Assembly: GCA_900115795.1 (NCBI GenBank)
Contig: FOXT01000012.1
Location: 1-64,000 of the forward strand
DNA from: Lachnospiraceae bacterium XBB1006
GTDB lineage: Bacteria; Bacillota; Clostridia; Lachnospirales; Lachnospiraceae
Length of the DNA: 64,000 nt
Direction: 5' to 3'
Notes under the pieces: model-generated
Told to the model about the DNA's origin: nothing
The model's input: only the letters and a program-made list of their open reading frames with translations
The model's database searches: none
Program-made: the position numbers and the translations under genes
Shown here: positions 61,556 to 64,000 of the stretch, one piece after another
Layout of the letters: the number at the start of each line of letters is the position of its first letter
How positions within the stretch are numbered: the first letter of the stretch is position 1

Positions 61556-61906
61556 CTATTCCATCTCCATAAGTTCCAGCAATCCCTTGAAATTATCTGG
61601 AAAATCATTGCTTCCCCAACATTTCCGCTGTCGTCCATCTGCATAGGTAATCACAAGCTTCCACTGTATTCCATCCAGTATTTCGCTGTCCACATATTCC
61701 TGTTTCCATTCTTCAATATGTAGCCGTTCGAATCCTTCCAGAAATTTTGCCTTCGTAACACCTACAAATAGTTCTTCACCGGCATCAAATGCTCCGTTAT
61801 AGAACCGGCGCTGCACTTTTATTTTATCGCCCTCAAAAGACACCGTCCTGCATTCCGTACCGCAGAAAAAGCCACCATACTCTAATTCTACCGAACTTAT
61901 CATCAT
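61556..61906 (-). CDS. uncharacterised protein
   Basis: 116 residues from the ATG at 61906; a GTG at 61915 is equally possible since GGGAG is 3-4 nt before it. Alternating strands with VSFEGDKIKVQRRFYNGAFD and WKLVITYADGRQRKCWGSND; looks like a small beta-rich domain. It resembles short proteins found in Clostridia without assigned function. No membrane segments. It is 21 nt upstream of the nuclease gene and may be co-transcribed. Confidence 0.6.
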   Translation of the reverse strand: MMISSVELEYGGFFCGTECRTVSFEGDKIKVQRRFYNGAFDAGEELFVGVTKAKFLEGFERLHIEEWKQEYVDSEILDGIQWKLVITYADGRQRKCWGSNDFPDNFKGLLELMEME

Positions 61907-61975
61907 GGAAATCACTTCTCCCTTCCTAAGTATACCTTAAGAATACTCCAAGGCATGTCCATTTTAACGTACACC

Positions 61976-63196
61976 CTACTTCCGCCCGCAACACTTCTTA
62001 TACTTCTTCCCGGAACCGCAAGGGCACGGATCATTCGGGTACACTTTTTTCTCCGTCCGAACAATGCCGCCGTTCATTCCATTCGGCATGCCGATTACCG
62101 GAATCGTATCTGCATTCGCATCAATATCCAGGTCAAAACCCATTTTCTCTATATCCGGTGCCGCCTCCCGCAACAACGCAGCAGCTTGTGCGCTACCGGC
62201 CGTAATCGTCGGCATTCCCTGAAATGTGCTTTTCTTGGCTAACTCAATCGGTGTATTTCCACGATTTGCAAGCATTCGGGTGTTGTTATACGCCTCCATG
62301 AGCAAGCCCATCACTTCCTGTAGTTCATCCTCACGCACCGAATCGAATTGTTGTAAAAACCACTGAATTGCATCCTGCCCATCATCCAGCCACGAAATTT
62401 TCACCCACAAATCCAGCAGTAATCCTTCCGTGTCGATTTTATCCTTGCAAGAACAGTTCTCCATAAATTTCTTCAATTTTTGATATGCAGGCGTCGACAG
62501 CAACGCCAATTCATCGTAGTGTTCCTCTACTTCCTGGGATGAAGGAATATAGAATTCCTTGTCTGCCTGCTGTTCCAAAAGCGCTTCTCCCCGCTCTTCA
62601 TCCGTAGCATACACTCTATTTACCAGAAATTCATCGTCCATCATTCCGGACCAGAAACGGTCTATCGGAAAATGATAAAACATCTCTATAGCTTCATCAG
62701 CCTTCATTCGTATGCCCTTTTTACAATTAATCACCTCAAGGAACACATCCATAGGCGTAAAGGCATACATTTTTTCACACCAATCCACGCACTTCCATAC
62801 CCAGGAAGCACGCTTCTGATAGCGACTAAATTCCTCGCCTTTGACCTTCTCCCACGCTTTTGCCACATCCGGAAACACCCAGAATTCCCCGTTGGAAGCC
62901 CATCCCAAATGCATTTCTTTGATGGAATATACCCTGTCCATCGTTTTCTTATCATAATGATAGGTCCCCTTCAAAGCTTTTTCAAAAATGGCAAGGGATT
63001 GGTTATCCAGAATCGCCATCCTGTAAAATAATTCTTCCGGCTCCAACATTTGAGCAGCTACCTGCTCTATCAGCTCCGCTTTCCGTAATTTCGATACACC
63101 GGAAAGCCCCAGCTGATATGCAAAAGTTAATAAATCATCTTTTTGAAATCGCTCCAGCGCTTCCTGAAACGTCGTATTTCTGGTAATTTCCTTCAT
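61976..63196 (-). CDS. SEC-C motif protein with an N-terminal helical domain
   Basis: 406 residues from the ATG at 63196 (AAGGAG 9 nt upstream). The C-terminal VYPNDPCPCGSGKKYKKCCG is the zinc-binding SEC-C motif shared with SecA. The N-terminus (TTFQEALERFQKDDLLTFAY, KLRKAELIEQVAAQML) is a SAP-like or Rho-N-like helical domain. The middle is unassigned. Function unknown; SEC-C modules usually mediate protein or nucleic-acid contacts. Confidence 0.85.
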   Translation of the reverse strand: MKEITRNTTFQEALERFQKDDLLTFAYQLGLSGVSKLRKAELIEQVAAQMLEPEELFYRMAILDNQSLAIFEKALKGTYHYDKKTMDRVYSIKEMHLGWASNGEFWVFPDVAKAWEKVKGEEFSRYQKRASWVWKCVDWCEKMYAFTPMDVFLEVINCKKGIRMKADEAIEMFYHFPIDRFWSGMMDDEFLVNRVYATDEERGEALLEQQADKEFYIPSSQEVEEHYDELALLSTPAYQKLKKFMENCSCKDKIDTEGLLLDLWVKISWLDDGQDAIQWFLQQFDSVREDELQEVMGLLMEAYNNTRMLANRGNTPIELAKKSTFQGMPTITAGSAQAAALLREAAPDIEKMGFDLDIDANADTIPVIGMPNGMNGGIVRTEKKVYPNDPCPCGSGKKYKKCCGRK

Positions 63197-63228
63197 ACAC
63201 ATCTTCTCCTTGACAATGCCATATCCGT

Positions 63229-63264
63229 AAAAAAGGAAGCCCTTCATGAAAATGAACTGCTTCC
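63229..63264 (-). terminator. terminator upstream of the SEC-C gene
   Basis: GGAAGC-AG-TTCAT stem with matching arm (63235-63264) and T6 on the minus strand. It ends transcription from the LexA-box gene before the SEC-C gene. Nothing else is recognisable between 63265 and 63447. Confidence 0.8.
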
Positions 63265-63447
63265 TGATTTTCACTACTCTCCCTTACTTATATCGTACCT
63301 TAACCACATATAAGTTGCAAGGGCTTTTGCGAATTTTTATACGCACCTGTCACTTTCACGGGAATTGCTACATTTTCCAATAAATCCTTATCCATAGTTA
63401 ATCTTCTCGCGATGAACGCTTACCCATGAGCCTTCGCCACAAGTATT

Positions 63448-63762
63448 TTAAATATACAGTGCCCATCTCGCCTTCTGAGTATCGTAATACAACCACACAC
63501 TCCTTTGCCGCCCAAAACTTTCAATCCGGCATTCGAAGCACTGGTTCACTGTAGAAATAAAGGGATATCGCTTTTTCACCGGAATATGATTTGCTGAAAA
63601 GTCGTCGAATACCCTGCGGTATCCCTTCACGTTAAACTCCTGGTACTCGCCGTCCTCCGTAAGAACCCGGAACTTAATGGGGACGATGGAGCCGTCTTTC
63701 TTAAACTGGCAAATCACGTCTATGTAGTTTGGTTCATATTGCTTTTCAACATCTTTTTCCAT
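63448..63762 (-). CDS. small conserved protein under a LexA-type promoter
   Basis: 104 residues from the ATG at 63762; AGAGGTG is 6 nt upstream. Mixed alpha/beta composition with YIDVICQFKKDGSIVPIKFR, GEYQEFNVKGYRRVF and FECRIESFGRQRSVWLYYD. I cannot name the family. Its promoter contains a SOS box, so it may be induced by DNA damage. Monocistronic, ended by the hairpin at 63229-63264. Confidence 0.65.
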   Translation of the reverse strand: MEKDVEKQYEPNYIDVICQFKKDGSIVPIKFRVLTEDGEYQEFNVKGYRRVFDDFSANHIPVKKRYPFISTVNQCFECRIESFGRQRSVWLYYDTQKARWALYI

Positions 63763-63785
63763 ACATATCACCTCTTGTATGGAAC

Positions 63786-63814
63786 ATTATAGAACATTTG
63801 TTCGCCATTGTCTA
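63786..63814 (-). promoter_or_regulatory. promoter with LexA (SOS) box
   Basis: Minus-strand TAGACA (63814-63809), 17-nt spacer, TATAAT (63791-63786). The spacer contains CGAACAAATGTTCT (63804-63791), which matches 13 of 14 positions of the Firmicute LexA consensus CGAACRNRYGTTYC. LexA bound here would block RNA polymerase. Confidence 0.7.
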
Positions 63815-63863
63815 GTGGAATTATTTTCCTTCATCCAACGTACACAGCACACCCTCTGCCATA

Positions 63864-64000
63864 TCAATCACTCCTCTCATAACTTGCCCCGTCATTGCTA
63901 CATTCCTCATAAAACCTACACGTCAGGCAACATTGCCCACAGCGTTTTTCTCTAATACGCTGCTTTCGCCGTAACCAAAAAAGTAATCTCTTCACTGCTT
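63864..64000 (-). CDS. cysteine-rich protein, C-terminal end
   Basis: The frame is open to the right edge and ends at 63864. The visible 45 residues include LLFWLRRKQRIREKRCGQCC then LTCRFYEECSNDG, with six Cys in 16 residues. It could bind a metal or an Fe-S cluster. The start lies outside the window and the family is not recognised. A 13-codon frame (63821-63862) overlaps its end but is too short to call. Confidence 0.45.
   Translation of the reverse strand, partial: AVKRLLFWLRRKQRIREKRCGQCCLTCRFYEECSNDGASYERSD

Noticed and set aside
63300-63395. 31-codon minus frame downstream of the LexA-box gene
   Set aside because: Only a weak GAGAAG before the ATG and no recognised similarity; too little support.
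1-64000. CRISPR arrays, tRNA or rRNA genes, prophage structural genes
   Set aside because: No regular short direct repeats with spacers, no tRNA cloverleaf with anticodon pattern, and no capsid, portal or terminase proteins were found.

Overview
The window is chromosomal DNA from a low-GC Gram-positive anaerobe, most likely a motile member of the Lachnospiraceae (Clostridia). The basis is protein content: DUF4317, DUF5717-like and DUF6485 families, meso-diaminopimelate dehydrogenase, a C-GCAxxG-C-C family protein, two-subunit class I fumarase with malic enzyme, AGGAGG-type ribosome binding sites and two chemotaxis receptors. The genus cannot be fixed from the sequence. No tRNA, rRNA or CRISPR array was seen.

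0-30 kb is ordinary core genome, nearly all on the minus strand. The 3' end of an IS3 transposase lies at the left edge. A long minus-strand train follows: malic enzyme, fumarase alpha and beta, 4-alpha-glucanotransferase, GreA, a hybrid histidine kinase and L-asparaginase. Next come a methyltransferase plus nickel/peptide-type ABC importer, a GGDEF enzyme, a heavy-metal P-type ATPase relic without its catalytic Asp, chemotaxis receptors, Ddh, a metallo-hydrolase, a YbaK-type deacylase, an ABC-class ATPase, an EamA transporter and a nitroreductase. A 142-bp cloverleaf-folding insertion with a 13-bp flanking duplication sits just after the ybaK-like stop codon.

30.5-44 kb is accessory and decaying. 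It begins with two near-identical candidate small-RNA genes around a DUF6485 gene. Many broken genes follow: an N-truncated cupin, a divergent LysR/aldo-keto reductase pair that lost both 5' ends, an acetyltransferase tail, a YafQ toxin with an internal deletion beside its intact DinJ antitoxin, a DUF4143 ATPase missing its N-terminus and split precisely by an IS200/IS605 element, and the last helix of a Crp/Fnr regulator. Intact genes include Fic, AbiEi, a RelE/Phd pair and a small Fe-S operon.

44.1-61.5 kb is a defence island on one strand: a PD-(D/E)XK-like nuclease with NUMOD1 repeats, HsdM, a half-length HsdS, an inverted silent HsdS cassette, a tyrosine recombinase, a full HsdS, an FRG-domain protein, HsdR, McrB, McrC, and a tightly coupled trio (GHKL ATPase, STAS-like DUF4325 protein, membrane protein). 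Four copies of a 15-bp core inside the hsdS genes, two per orientation, make the locus an invertible specificity system. Flipping one 0.7-kb segment would rebuild a full-length in-frame hsdS next to hsdM. The trio is the best candidate for an undescribed system.

61.5-64 kb returns to housekeeping-like content: a SEC-C protein and a small gene whose promoter carries a near-perfect LexA (SOS) box.
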